This document shows positions 25,501-32,942 of a stretch of DNA of 47,895 nt, in pieces; position 1 is the first letter of the stretch; each line of letters begins with the position of its first letter. The stretch is taken from contig CAZHGD010000043.1 in the NCBI GenBank assembly GCA_964531735.1, positions 1-47,895 of the forward strand, in the 5' to 3' direction. The DNA is from CAZHGD01 sp964531735 (GTDB taxonomy: Bacteria; Armatimonadota; UBA10988). The position numbers and the translations under genes are program-made. The notes under the pieces were generated by a model. It searched no databases. It was not told where the DNA came from and saw only the letters and a program-made list of their open reading frames with translations.

Positions 25501-26609
25501 AGCGTGTCTTCCCGCTCATCGGCGGCGAGGAGATCCTCGACGACCCGGCTGTAGTACCACAGAGACGGGTCATCTACTTCGGGCAGCTCAGTGAAGCGGT
25601 GGCACGCCGATGGCCTGAACTCATGGCGCTTGTGGAGAGCAAAGTCAGGCCGGAGCGAGCGCAGCACAAGGACCCCGATCTGAGGAAGAGGTGGTGGCAG
25701 TTCAAACGGCCTTGTCCGGAACTCTTCGACGCGATTGACGGGCTTCCGAAGTTCCTGGCGACGCCCTACACTGCAAAGCACTTGGTGTTTGCGTTCATGG
25801 GGTCGTCGACAATTGTCGCCGCTCCCCATGTCGTCATTGCGCTGGGCACGGGATCGGCGTTCGGGGTCCTTCAGTGTCGTGTGAACGAGCTGTGGGCCCG
25901 TTACTTCGGATCCACTCTGGAGGATAGGCTTCGCTACGCACCTACCGACTGCTTCGAGACCTTCCCCTTCCCGCCCAACTGGGAGCAGAACGCCTCGCTA
26001 GAGTCCACCGGCCAGACCTACTACGACTTCCGCGCCGACCTGATGGTCCGGCACGACGAAGGTCTGACCAAGACCTACAACCGCTTCCACGACCCCAGCG
26101 AGCGCAACGCCGACATCCTGCGCCTGCGCGAGCTGCACGCGGAGATGGACCGGGCGGTGCTGGAGGCCTACGGCTGGAACGACTTGGTGAATGGTGAATG
26201 GCGAATGGTGAGTGGTGGCGAACGGATCCGCGCGGACCATTCACCACTCACCACTCCCCATTCGCCGCCGTGCGGCTTCGGGCTGGACTACCTGGACACC
26301 GATGACGACGAACTGAGCGACGAGGCCGCGGCGCTGCTGCCCGAGGGCGAGATGTGGTGGCCTACGGCATCCGAGGCCGTCGCCTTCGCCGCGGCGGTCG
26401 GCGGCAAGAAGCGCCTGCCCTGGCGTTATCGCTGGCCCGGCGAGGTGCGCGACGAGGTGCTGGCCCGACTGCTGGCCCTCAACGCCGAACGCGCGGCCGC
26501 CGAGCGCCTGGCCGGGCTGGCGGCAGGAGGTAACAGGGGGTCAACGGCGAAGCCGGGCGGGCGAGGTCGGCGGCAGTCGGCCGGCGGGTTGTTTGACGAT
26601 GAGGAGTGA
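22506..26609 (+). CDS. drmMI: DrmMI, adenine-specific DNA methyltransferase of DISARM
   Basis: The 1367-residue protein is a large Eco57I/PglX-like class gamma methylase. SAM-binding motif I is VCDPAMGSGAFLVEACRQLA (from about residue 573) and catalytic motif IV is NPPF (about 818-821) in DAIVGNPPFLKGSF, so it should make N6-methyladenine. The N-terminal 500 residues are the family's alpha/beta and helical extension. The region after NPPF (about 825-1150) is the likely target recognition domain; its codon use is visibly less GC-biased than the flanks. Around residues 1227-1253 a palindromic repeat is inserted in frame (VNGEWRMVSGGERIR...). In DISARM this methylase marks host DNA. It follows the nucleotidyltransferase-like gene by 2 bp and ends in an acidic EE tail. 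Confidence 0.92.
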   Translation: MAYDPALNDHKAWLGYLQPEGLVVSATALVDAQVVLDRNATELQQRFLEFVEEVDTGEDMAPAIAEFTRFAREFLGWPDECLLGLDDTRPLPERLIVALPDLNEILRPSLAFVDDRQEGGAPLLLVQLLDASVGLDVVTTGDQAGWSASAGQRFERLLRETGVPIGVLCNGTHLRLVYAPRGESSGSLTWPIRHLTEAAGRPLVGALDMLLSSRRLLTGATSSRLPALLSRSRDYQSQVSTALAGQVLEALYELLRGFQAADAGANGELLREPLDRDPNSVYAGLLAVLMRLVFLLYAEDKGLLPATALYVRNYGVHGLFERLRADRERYADTMDQRYGGWAQLIGLFGAVHAGCRHPEMAMPARQGHLFDPERYPFLIGATLAEPQIPRIPDGCLERVLRNLLILNGERLSYRTLDVEEIGSVYQTIMGFALERVAGTSIAIVGKRKHKSEVAAPVVINLDALLAQAGKDRAKWLKDATGHDWTGKTYSGLKDARCVDELLTILDRRIARHATPAPVPENGLVLQPTDERRRTGSHYTPRKLTEPIVRKTLEPVLARLGEHPTAPQILDLKVCDPAMGSGAFLVEACRQLADELVEAWHHHGNLPAIPPDEDELMLAKRLIAQRCLYGVDKNPMAVDLAKLSLWLATLAKDHPFTFVDHSLRAGDSLVGLTCKQILGFHWQPTGDRVFGQQDLEARIEQAVLYRRRVLDGGEHMSPAEKSRWLAVADDKLDVVRLYGDLVIAAFFGGSKDKERQAQRDALLEAVVRSVETGDVRELPVTAAEDLRSGEHPVKPFHWEIEFPEVFEVEHGGFDAIVGNPPFLKGSFISSTSGGGYRDYLLMAHVGAHGNADLVAHFFREAFSRIAEHGTFGLLATNTIAQGDTRSTGLAWIVREGGVIHSATRRYKWPGQAAVTVSVVHCHRGASSAPALLDGKTVGHITPYLFEGEADGEPNVLIANRNRSFMGPYIHGPGFVFSDEEGATPLAELGQLLHLNPRIAERVFPLIGGEEILDDPAVVPQRRVIYFGQLSEAVARRWPELMALVESKVRPERAQHKDPDLRKRWWQFKRPCPELFDAIDGLPKFLATPYTAKHLVFAFMGSSTIVAAPHVVIALGTGSAFGVLQCRVNELWARYFGSTLEDRLRYAPTDCFETFPFPPNWEQNASLESTGQTYYDFRADLMVRHDEGLTKTYNRFHDPSERNADILRLRELHAEMDRAVLEAYGWNDLVNGEWRMVSGGERIRADHSPLTTPHSPPCGFGLDYLDTDDDELSDEAAALLPEGEMWWPTASEAVAFAAAVGGKKRLPWRYRWPGEVRDEVLARLLALNAERAAAERLAGLAAGGNRGSTAKPGGRGRRQSAGGLFDDEE
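26186..26266. repeat. Palindromic repeat element inserted in frame in drmMI
   Basis: The left arm has tandem GGTGAATG-type units (GGTGAATGGTGAATGGCGAA from 26186) and GAGTGGTGG. The right arm has the complement-like CCATTCACCACTCACCAC and CCCCATTCGCC. Together they form an imperfect palindrome centred on CGGATCCGCGCGG. The length keeps the drmMI frame open, adding roughly 27 low-complexity residues. A related palindrome stands just after the gene. Confidence 0.7.
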
Positions 26610-26625
26610 GTGGCCAGCGGTCTGG

Positions 26626-26683
26626 GGCGAATGGCGGACGGTGGGGCGGCCGACGATTCGCCACGCACCGTTCGCCATGCGCC
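26626..26683. repeat. Second palindromic repeat, after drmMI
   Basis: The left arm GGCGAATGGCGGACGGTG (26626-26643) pairs with CACCGTTCGCCATGCGCC (26666-26683) at 16 of 18 positions. It shares the GGCGAATGG word with the element inside drmMI and overlaps the -35 region of the downstream toxin-antitoxin promoter. Confidence 0.7.
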
Positions 26684-26696
26684 TCCCAGGCCGGGC

Positions 26697-26702
26697 TATA
26701 AT
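26697..26702 (+). promoter_or_regulatory. Consensus -10 box ahead of the toxin-antitoxin pair
   Basis: TATAAT is a perfect -10 hexamer in otherwise GC-rich DNA, 18 bp before the antitoxin ATG. The -35 region overlaps the right arm of the palindrome and is poor, so activation or read-through may matter. GGAGGG at 26708-26713 is the ribosome site. Confidence 0.6.
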
Positions 26703-26719
26703 GGGCTGGAGGGCACGCC

Positions 26720-26986
26720 ATGAAGACGGTGACGCTACAGGCCGATATCTCGCCGGGACACGAGCTTCGGGTGATGTTGCCCGACGACGTGCCGACGGGG
26801 CGGCGCACGGTGGTGCTGGTCATTGATGAGCAGGACAGCGCCGAGCCGCCTGGCCCGTCGAAGCGCACGTTAGGGGATCTGGCCGATTCCGAGTTCTTCG
26901 GCATGTGGGCCGGTCGCGACGACATCGCCGACAGCGCCACCTTTGCCCGCGAGCTGCGCGAGAAGGTCCAGAGGCGGCAGGCGTGA
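26720..26986 (+). CDS. vapB: Antitoxin, VapB-like partner of the PIN toxin
   Basis: The 88-residue protein begins with a beta segment MKTVTLQADISPGHELRVML and DVPTGRRTVVLVID, followed by a helical, partly acidic tail with LADSEFFGMWAGRDDIADSA and FARELREKVQRR. The phrase FFGMWxGRxDxxDS and the final arginine-rich helix are typical of antitoxins found next to VapC-type PIN toxins, where the tail wraps the toxin active site. The ATG at 26720 has GGAGGG 6 bp upstream and its own TATAAT box. The stop overlaps the toxin start as GTGA. It lies between drmMI and drmA and interrupts the canonical DISARM order. Confidence 0.75.
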   Translation: MKTVTLQADISPGHELRVMLPDDVPTGRRTVVLVIDEQDSAEPPGPSKRTLGDLADSEFFGMWAGRDDIADSATFARELREKVQRRQA

Positions 26987-27372
26987 CGGTCCTGCTCGAC
27001 AGCGATGTGCTGATCGACTGCCTGCGCGCCACGGCGGCGGCCCGCGAGTGGATCGCCGGCGAACGCGAGGATGAGCTGGTGGTCCCCGGTATTGTGGCGC
27101 TGGAGTTGCTGGCCGGCTGCCGCAACCGTGTGGAGCAGCGCCGGGTGCTGGCCTTCCTCGACCAGTTCCCGGTGGTCTGGCCCGCACCCCACGAGGGCGC
27201 CGCAGGCTTCGACCTCTACGTCAAACACGGCTTGTCGGGCGGTATCGGGATCCTCGACTGCGCCGTGGCGGCGATGGCGCTGGAGCGCGGCGCGCGGCTG
27301 CTGACGTTCAACCTCCGCCATTTCCGCGTGGTCGAAGGACTCGACGTGGCCGAGCCGTATGCTCGCCCATGA
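26983..27372 (+). CDS. vapC: VapC-type PIN-domain ribonuclease toxin
   Basis: Translation starts at the GTG overlapping the antitoxin stop. The 129-residue product is the normal size for VapC. Acidic metal-binding residues are in MTVLLDSDVLIDCLR (Asp 6 and 8), VALELLAGC (Glu near 43), and GGIGILDCAVAAMAL (Asp near 90), followed by the closing strand GARLLTFNLRHFRVV. PIN toxins cut RNA, usually tRNA or rRNA, when the antitoxin is lost. Here the pair may stabilise the plasmid or the DISARM operon, or act as a fallback abortive module if DISARM fails; the sequence cannot separate these options. Confidence 0.85.
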   Translation: MTVLLDSDVLIDCLRATAAAREWIAGEREDELVVPGIVALELLAGCRNRVEQRRVLAFLDQFPVVWPAPHEGAAGFDLYVKHGLSGGIGILDCAVAAMALERGARLLTFNLRHFRVVEGLDVAEPYARP

Positions 27373-27681
27373 CGACGCCCGATGGGGCTGAGGCGAGGTG
27401 AGCGAACGCCTGCGACGGCTGGACCGGATTCGCGCGGGCAGCTGCAGTCCCTGCTGGGGGAGTTGCGCGTGCATTGCGTCGGCCGCAATCGTGCGGGCCG
27501 CGGGTACCCGGGGCCCGCAGCGCAGCCCACGGACGCGGGACCAGAACGGCGTGTGATACGCAGTAGCTGATGGCTCAATCTGCAACCGCGATGCGCCGAG
27601 CCGCTCTGGAAGCGGATCGCCGAGTGCAGCCAAGACCGCTGTGGGGCGCCAGTTGGTGCCAATGCGCAAGTGGGGAATGGC
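27373..27681. other. Gene-free gap between the toxin and drmA
   Basis: No gene is supported in these 309 bp. A short palindrome TTGGTGCCAA lies about 30 bp before drmA and might be an operator for the second half of the DISARM operon. No clear promoter hexamers are seen. The gap and the toxin-antitoxin pair together look like one inserted cassette. Confidence 0.45.
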
Positions 27682-30600
27682 ATGACCGAGCAGTTGGTCA
27701 CTTCGGAGCAGGTGCGCGCGGAGCTGGTGGAGGCGCTGCGCCTCGATCTGGTCGGCCCGGACAACGACCATGCCTTTGCCGCCGAACTGCTGCCCGAGCA
27801 ACCGTCGCGATGGTACCTGACCGGCTTCCTGGTGCCGGCCGGGGCGCCCCTCGAGCGTCGCACCGACGACACGGTCGAGGAGGAGATCGAGCTCGCCGGT
27901 GACACCGAGGGCACCGACGACGCCACGGCGCCCGAACGTGCGGCCGCGCGGAGAGGCCCGCTGCCGTCATCGATGGGCTTGACGGCGCTGCTGCCGAACG
28001 GGGTGGGCGAGATCCGCGCCCGGGTCGCGTGGGGTGATTACGCCTGGGAAGGTTCGGACGAGCCGGGGGCCGAGGATGCGGCGCGCCCCGACGAGCAGGC
28101 CGAGGCCGTGGAGGGCGAGCCGGCGCCAAGTGGATGGCGCCGGATCCCCCGGTCGGCGGACCTGCCGATCCCGCTGCCGCCCAACGGTACGCAGGTCACT
28201 GAAGTGCCGGGCGGCGCGGGACTGCAGCTGTACGTGACGGTGCGACCGGTCTCGAGCCAAGCGGTCCAGACCGGACGGTTACCGGCCGGTGCTCGCACGG
28301 TCTCCGTGTTCCTGGTCAACAAGCGCCAGGACACCGACGACCAGGAGCGTCCCGATCCGTCCTATGCCTTCCAGGCAAGTCTGCGACTGGTCTCTCCGGA
28401 GCCGTTCGTGCCGCGGCCCGACCTGCGCGGCGGCCTCGCCGGCGAGTGGGCTGACGAGTGGGACGAGCTTCTGAACGATCTGCACTACCGCGACGTGTTC
28501 GAGTACGCCGTGGGCCATGGGATCTCCGTCACCGCGGAAGTCCGCGACGGCATCTGCCGCGAGGTCCAGACCACCTGGACGCCGTCCGCCGAGGTGGAGC
28601 GGGTCGCTCCGGCGGCGATTGGGGGCGCCGAGCTTCGCATGGAGGAGCTGGGCGCGCTCACTGATGCCGAGGCGGCCGCGGTAGCGTTGACGCCGCTGGT
28701 CACGGCGTATCGCGCCTGGATTGAGGGCCTGCAGGGCCTGGTCGAAGGCCTGGACGGAAGCCGCCGGGCGACCGCCGCCGACCTGCTGATCGAGGCGGCC
28801 TGGGCGGCGAACCGGATCGAGGCGGGGATCAAGCTCCTGGACGATCCTGCGGTTCTGGATGCCTTCCGGATCGCGAACCGATGCATGGCTCGGGCGGCCC
28901 GCCAGCGTGAGGGGGCGCTCCGCAACCAGCGTCCGGAGGCTGTGTCAGCACCGGCGTGGCGGCCGTTCCAGCTTGGCTTCCTGCTGATGACGCTGCGCAG
29001 CGTCGTCGAGCCGCATCACCCCGACCGGGAGGTGGTTGATCTGCTGTTCTTCCCCACGGGCGGTGGCAAGACCGAGGCCTACCTCGGCCTGGCGGCGTTC
29101 ACCATGGTCCTGCGGCGGTTCCGCAACGGCCATCCGGGCTACGCCGGGCTGAGCGTGCTGATGCGCTACACGTTGCGGCTGTTGACCCTCGATCAGCTCG
29201 GACGCGCCGCGGCGCTGGTGTGTGCTCTGGAACTGGAGCGCGAGCAGCAGCCCGACAAGCTGGGCACCTGGCCGTTCGAGATCGGCCTGTGGGTGGGATC
29301 GGCCGCCACGCCGAATCGCATGGGCCACCGGGGCTATACGGGTCCGGGCGCCGATCACACCGCCTACATCAAGACTTACCGGTACAAGAAGGACAGCAAG
29401 AAGCACCCGGCGCCGATTCCCCTTGAGAACTGCCCCTGGTGCGGCACCAAGTTCGCGCCCGAGTCCTTCCGCCTGGTGCCGAACGACCTGAAGCCGCTGG
29501 ACCTCCGTGTCCACTGCGTCAATCATCGCTGTGAGTTCTGCGGGGATCGGCCGTTGCCCATCGTGACGGTGGACGAGGCCATCTACCGCAGGCTACCCGC
29601 ATTCCTCATCGCCACGGTGGACAAGTTCGCCGCTCTGCCATGGACGGGCGAGACCGGCGCCCTGTTTGGCTTGGTGGACCGGTACGACCACGATGGGTTC
29701 TACGGCCCGTGCCAACCGGGTCACGGTCACTCCCTGGCCGCGCAGCTACCTGCGCCGGACCTGGTTGTCCAGGATGAGTTGCACCTGATCTCAGGTCCCC
29801 TGGGGACGATCGCCGGCGTGTATGAGGCAGCTATCGACGCCCTGTCGACCCGCGACGTCGACGGCCAGCCGGTGCGGCCCAAGATCATCGCCAGCACCGC
29901 GACCGTGAGGCGAGCAGACACCCAGATCCGCGCCCTCTTCGAGCGCCAGCGGGTGGCGGTCTTCCCGCCGCCCGGACCCGACCGCCGAGACTCCTTCTTT
30001 GCCGTCACCGAATCGGCGGCAACCACCCCGGCCAGACTGTATCTGGGCGTCGCCGCGCCCGGCCGCAGCCTCAAAGTGGTGTTCCTGCGGGCCAACCTCG
30101 CTTTGCTCTCGGCGGGGCAGCGGATCTACGAGCGCGAGGGCGGCGATGCCTATCCGGCGAACGCGGCAGACCCTTACATGACGCTCGTCGGCTACTTCAA
30201 TAGCCTGCGCGAGTTGGGCGGCAGTCGGCGCATCGTTGAGGACGAGGTGGTCTCGCGGTTGGAGCGCTACGGTCGGAGGCGCCGACGTGCGCCGGAGGAC
30301 GGGCTGTTCGTCGGTCGGCAGGCGGGCTACGAGCCCGTCGAATTGACCTCGCGGGTGTCGACCAACGCGGTGGCGGCGGCGAAGCGCCGACTGGCCTTGC
30401 CCTTCCATGACAAGGAGAGGGTCGACATCGCGCTGGCGACCAACATGATCTCCGTGGGGCTCGACATCATGCGCCTGGGTCTGATGGTCGTGCTCGGGCA
30501 GCCAAAGACGAGTGCCGAGTACATTCAAGCGACCAGTCGGGTGGGGCGGGACGCCACCAGGCCAGGCCTGGTGGTCACGCTGCTCAACGTGCACAAGCCC

Positions 30601-31146
30601 CGCGACCGCTCGCACTACGAGCGCTTTGGTGCGTGGCACGAGTCGTTCTACCGGGCGGTGGAGGCCACCTCGGTCACGCCCTTCGCGCCGCGGGCGCTGG
30701 ACCGCGCCATGCCCGCAGCCCTGGTGGCGATGTGTCGCCACGGGCGCGTGGCGATGACCCCTGCCCAGGGCGCCGCCCAGGTACTCAGCTTGCGCGACGA
30801 CCTGCGGCCCTTCGCGCAGCGTCTGGCGGACCGTGCCCGGAACCATGCGCACCCACCCGAGCCCGACGCGACCGGCGACATCCGCGACCACGTGCTGGCC
30901 ACGGCCGAAGCGCTGCTTGATGACTGGCTCAAGATCGCGCAGGAGTTCATGGCGAAGGCCGTGGGTCTCCAGTACCAGCAAGAGGTCGCCGGTGGCGGCC
31001 AGCGGCTGCTGTACGATCCGCTACACCCGGACTTGCCATCGCTGCCAGCCCTACGGCGCCGCTTCCGAGCGGCCCGCTCGATGCGCGATGTCGAAGCCAA
31101 CGTCGACCTCTTCGTGGAACGGCTCAGGGACTGGGGGCATCGCTGA
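27682..31146 (+). CDS. drmA: DrmA, DISARM core helicase
   Basis: The ATG at 27682 (MTEQLVTSEQVRAELVEAL) has GGGGA at 5 bp; a GTG at 27670 is an in-frame alternative. The product has about 1154 residues. Walker A is FFPTGGGKTEAYLGLAAF (Lys near 463) and motif II is VVQDELHLISGPLG (Asp-Glu near 698-699). TATVRRAD is motif III. The C-terminal lobe has ATNMISVGLDIMRLG and AEYIQATSRVGRD near 915-960. Two CxxC pairs near 584-620 (CPWCGTK, HRCEFCGD) form a zinc site between the lobes. DrmA pairs with DrmB to load on incoming DNA, especially single-strand to double-strand junctions. Its TGA overlaps the drmB ATG as TGATG. Confidence 0.94.
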   Translation: MTEQLVTSEQVRAELVEALRLDLVGPDNDHAFAAELLPEQPSRWYLTGFLVPAGAPLERRTDDTVEEEIELAGDTEGTDDATAPERAAARRGPLPSSMGLTALLPNGVGEIRARVAWGDYAWEGSDEPGAEDAARPDEQAEAVEGEPAPSGWRRIPRSADLPIPLPPNGTQVTEVPGGAGLQLYVTVRPVSSQAVQTGRLPAGARTVSVFLVNKRQDTDDQERPDPSYAFQASLRLVSPEPFVPRPDLRGGLAGEWADEWDELLNDLHYRDVFEYAVGHGISVTAEVRDGICREVQTTWTPSAEVERVAPAAIGGAELRMEELGALTDAEAAAVALTPLVTAYRAWIEGLQGLVEGLDGSRRATAADLLIEAAWAANRIEAGIKLLDDPAVLDAFRIANRCMARAARQREGALRNQRPEAVSAPAWRPFQLGFLLMTLRSVVEPHHPDREVVDLLFFPTGGGKTEAYLGLAAFTMVLRRFRNGHPGYAGLSVLMRYTLRLLTLDQLGRAAALVCALELEREQQPDKLGTWPFEIGLWVGSAATPNRMGHRGYTGPGADHTAYIKTYRYKKDSKKHPAPIPLENCPWCGTKFAPESFRLVPNDLKPLDLRVHCVNHRCEFCGDRPLPIVTVDEAIYRRLPAFLIATVDKFAALPWTGETGALFGLVDRYDHDGFYGPCQPGHGHSLAAQLPAPDLVVQDELHLISGPLGTIAGVYEAAIDALSTRDVDGQPVRPKIIASTATVRRADTQIRALFERQRVAVFPPPGPDRRDSFFAVTESAATTPARLYLGVAAPGRSLKVVFLRANLALLSAGQRIYEREGGDAYPANAADPYMTLVGYFNSLRELGGSRRIVEDEVVSRLERYGRRRRRAPEDGLFVGRQAGYEPVELTSRVSTNAVAAAKRRLALPFHDKERVDIALATNMISVGLDIMRLGLMVVLGQPKTSAEYIQATSRVGRDATRPGLVVTLLNVHKPRDRSHYERFGAWHESFYRAVEATSVTPFAPRALDRAMPAALVAMCRHGRVAMTPAQGAAQVLSLRDDLRPFAQRLADRARNHAHPPEPDATGDIRDHVLATAEALLDDWLKIAQEFMAKAVGLQYQQEVAGGGQRLLYDPLHPDLPSLPALRRRFRAARSMRDVEANVDLFVERLRDWGHR

Positions 31147-32942
31147 TGGCCAAAATGCAACTGCGGCTGAGTCAGGTCGTCAGCACGTTCGGCCCGGGCG
31201 CCATGGTCGACCTGCCGGACGTGTCGGTCATCGTGGCGGGGCTGGATCACTGGCAGTATGACCGGACGAGCTTGCCCGTGGTGGAAGAGCCTCGGCTCGT
31301 CGCGACGCTCCGCAAGATCCTCAACGTGCCGACGCTGACGCTCCGCACGCCGCCACCGTCGGCCGAACAGGACCACGGCTTCCAGCCCCGTGTGACCGGT
31401 TTCCAGTTCCCCGAGTGGTTTCTGGTCCAGCGCGATGTGCGTGGCCCGGCTGGCTGGCGAAGGCGACGCTTGGTGCACGCCGACAGCCTGGAGAACGGCA
31501 AGCACACAGGCCGCGATGGGAAGAAGGACTCCGTCGTGCCAATCCGTTTCGTGCGCGCTTGTCCGAAGGGTCATGTCGGCGATGTCGACTGGAAAGCGTT
31601 CGTGCATGGCAGCCCCAGCGAGTGCCATCGCGACCTGTGGATCGAGGAGCGCGGGACGAGCGGCGACCTCAACGACATCTGGGTGATTTGCGAGTGCGGC
31701 GTGGCGCCGCGGCCAATGAGCCAGGCGGCCAGGCGCGAACTGCGCGCACTTGGCCACTGCAACGGTTCGCGCCCGTGGCTCGGACCGGGCACTCGGGAGG
31801 CCTGTGGTGAGGTCAACCGGCTCCTGATCCGCAGTGCCAGCAATGCCTACTTCCCGCAGGCCCTGTCGGTCATCTCGATCCCCGACGTGCAGGCCGGGAT
31901 CGACGCGGTTGTGCGGTCGGCCTGGGACGAGGGCCTGGTGATCGTCGATGCCCCCGAAAAGCTGGCGCTGGTGCGCCAGATCCCCAGCGTGGCCCAGAAG
32001 CTGAGCGGGTTCGAGGACGAGGCACTCTATGCCGCCATCGAGCGTGTCCGAGTGGGGGCGGAAGCTGCTACTGGCAAGGTGAAGGAGGTCGAGTTCGTTG
32101 CCCTTTCGGAAGCCAAGCAAGAGATTGGGTCCGACGTCCCGGACGGGCACTTCTACGCGAGGATGTTGCCGGCCGAGAACTGGAAGGCGCGGTGGACTGA
32201 GCCCATCGAGCGCGTTGTTCTGGTCCACCGACTGCGCGAGGTTACGGCACAGGTTGGTTTCACGCGTTTCGAACCAGCCGCCCCGGACATCAACGGCGAC
32301 CTCGACCTTGCCGTCCAGCGCGCGCCTCTCGCGGTCAACGAAGCGTGGCTCCCGGCAGTTGAGAACCGAGGCGAAGGGATCTTCCTGCAGATCCGGTCGC
32401 CGGCTGTCTCCGCGTGGTGCGAACGTGAGGCGGTGAAGTCGCGCGGGCACGCTCTGGAGCAAGGCTTCCAACGATGGAAGGCGGAGCGGAACCAGAGTAA
32501 GCGCGTCTTCCCGGGCCTGCCCTACTATCTTCTGCATTCGCTGTCTCACCTGCTGATGACCGCCATCTCGCTCGAGTGTGGCTACCCCGCGTCGTCGCTC
32601 CGCGAACGCATCTATGTCGGTCCCGAGCACTTCGGCATCCTCATCTACACGGGGTCTTCCGACTCCGAAGGTACGCTCGGTGGACTCGTCGCGGCCGGCC
32701 GCCAGATCCGGCGGCACTTGCATCGAGCACTCGAGCTGGGGTCGATCTGCTCCAACGACCCGGTGTGCGCGTACCACTCGCCCTCGACGCACGACCACCA
32801 AGCGTTGCTGGGCAGCGCGTGTCACGGATGTCTGCTGATCGCGGAGACCTCGTGTGAGCAGCGCAACGATTACCTAGATCGAGCGCTGGTAGTGCCTACC
32901 ATTGAGGCCAGGGGCGCCGAGTTCTTCGAGGCCATGCTGTGA
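31146..32942 (+). CDS. drmB: DrmB, DUF1998 partner of DrmA
   Basis: The 598-residue product starts MAKMQLRLSQVVSTFGPGAM, the characteristic N-terminus of DrmB proteins (the FGPGAMVDLP phrase). An early zinc-type cluster includes RACPKGHVGDVDW and WVICECGVA. The C-terminal DUF1998 domain has LPYYLLHSLSHLLMTAISLE, GYPASSLRERIY and a Cys cluster (CSNDPVCAYH, ACHGCLLIAETSCEQRN). DrmB forms the core DISARM complex with DrmA. Start and stop overlap both neighbours (TGATG with drmA, GTGA with drmC), showing tight coupling. No deviation from the family is apparent. Confidence 0.93.
   Translation: MAKMQLRLSQVVSTFGPGAMVDLPDVSVIVAGLDHWQYDRTSLPVVEEPRLVATLRKILNVPTLTLRTPPPSAEQDHGFQPRVTGFQFPEWFLVQRDVRGPAGWRRRRLVHADSLENGKHTGRDGKKDSVVPIRFVRACPKGHVGDVDWKAFVHGSPSECHRDLWIEERGTSGDLNDIWVICECGVAPRPMSQAARRELRALGHCNGSRPWLGPGTREACGEVNRLLIRSASNAYFPQALSVISIPDVQAGIDAVVRSAWDEGLVIVDAPEKLALVRQIPSVAQKLSGFEDEALYAAIERVRVGAEAATGKVKEVEFVALSEAKQEIGSDVPDGHFYARMLPAENWKARWTEPIERVVLVHRLREVTAQVGFTRFEPAAPDINGDLDLAVQRAPLAVNEAWLPAVENRGEGIFLQIRSPAVSAWCEREAVKSRGHALEQGFQRWKAERNQSKRVFPGLPYYLLHSLSHLLMTAISLECGYPASSLRERIYVGPEHFGILIYTGSSDSEGTLGGLVAAGRQIRRHLHRALELGSICSNDPVCAYHSPSTHDHQALLGSACHGCLLIAETSCEQRNDYLDRALVVPTIEARGAEFFEAML

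Noticed and set aside
26479..27801. Long minus-strand open frame of about 440 codons across the toxin-antitoxin pair
   Set aside because: It is antisense to drmMI, vapB and vapC, has no family motifs and reflects GC-rich codon structure; the plus-strand genes have motifs and ribosome sites.
30648..32825. Minus-strand open frame of 725 codons across drmA and drmB
   Set aside because: It is antisense to two firmly identified, translationally coupled DISARM genes.
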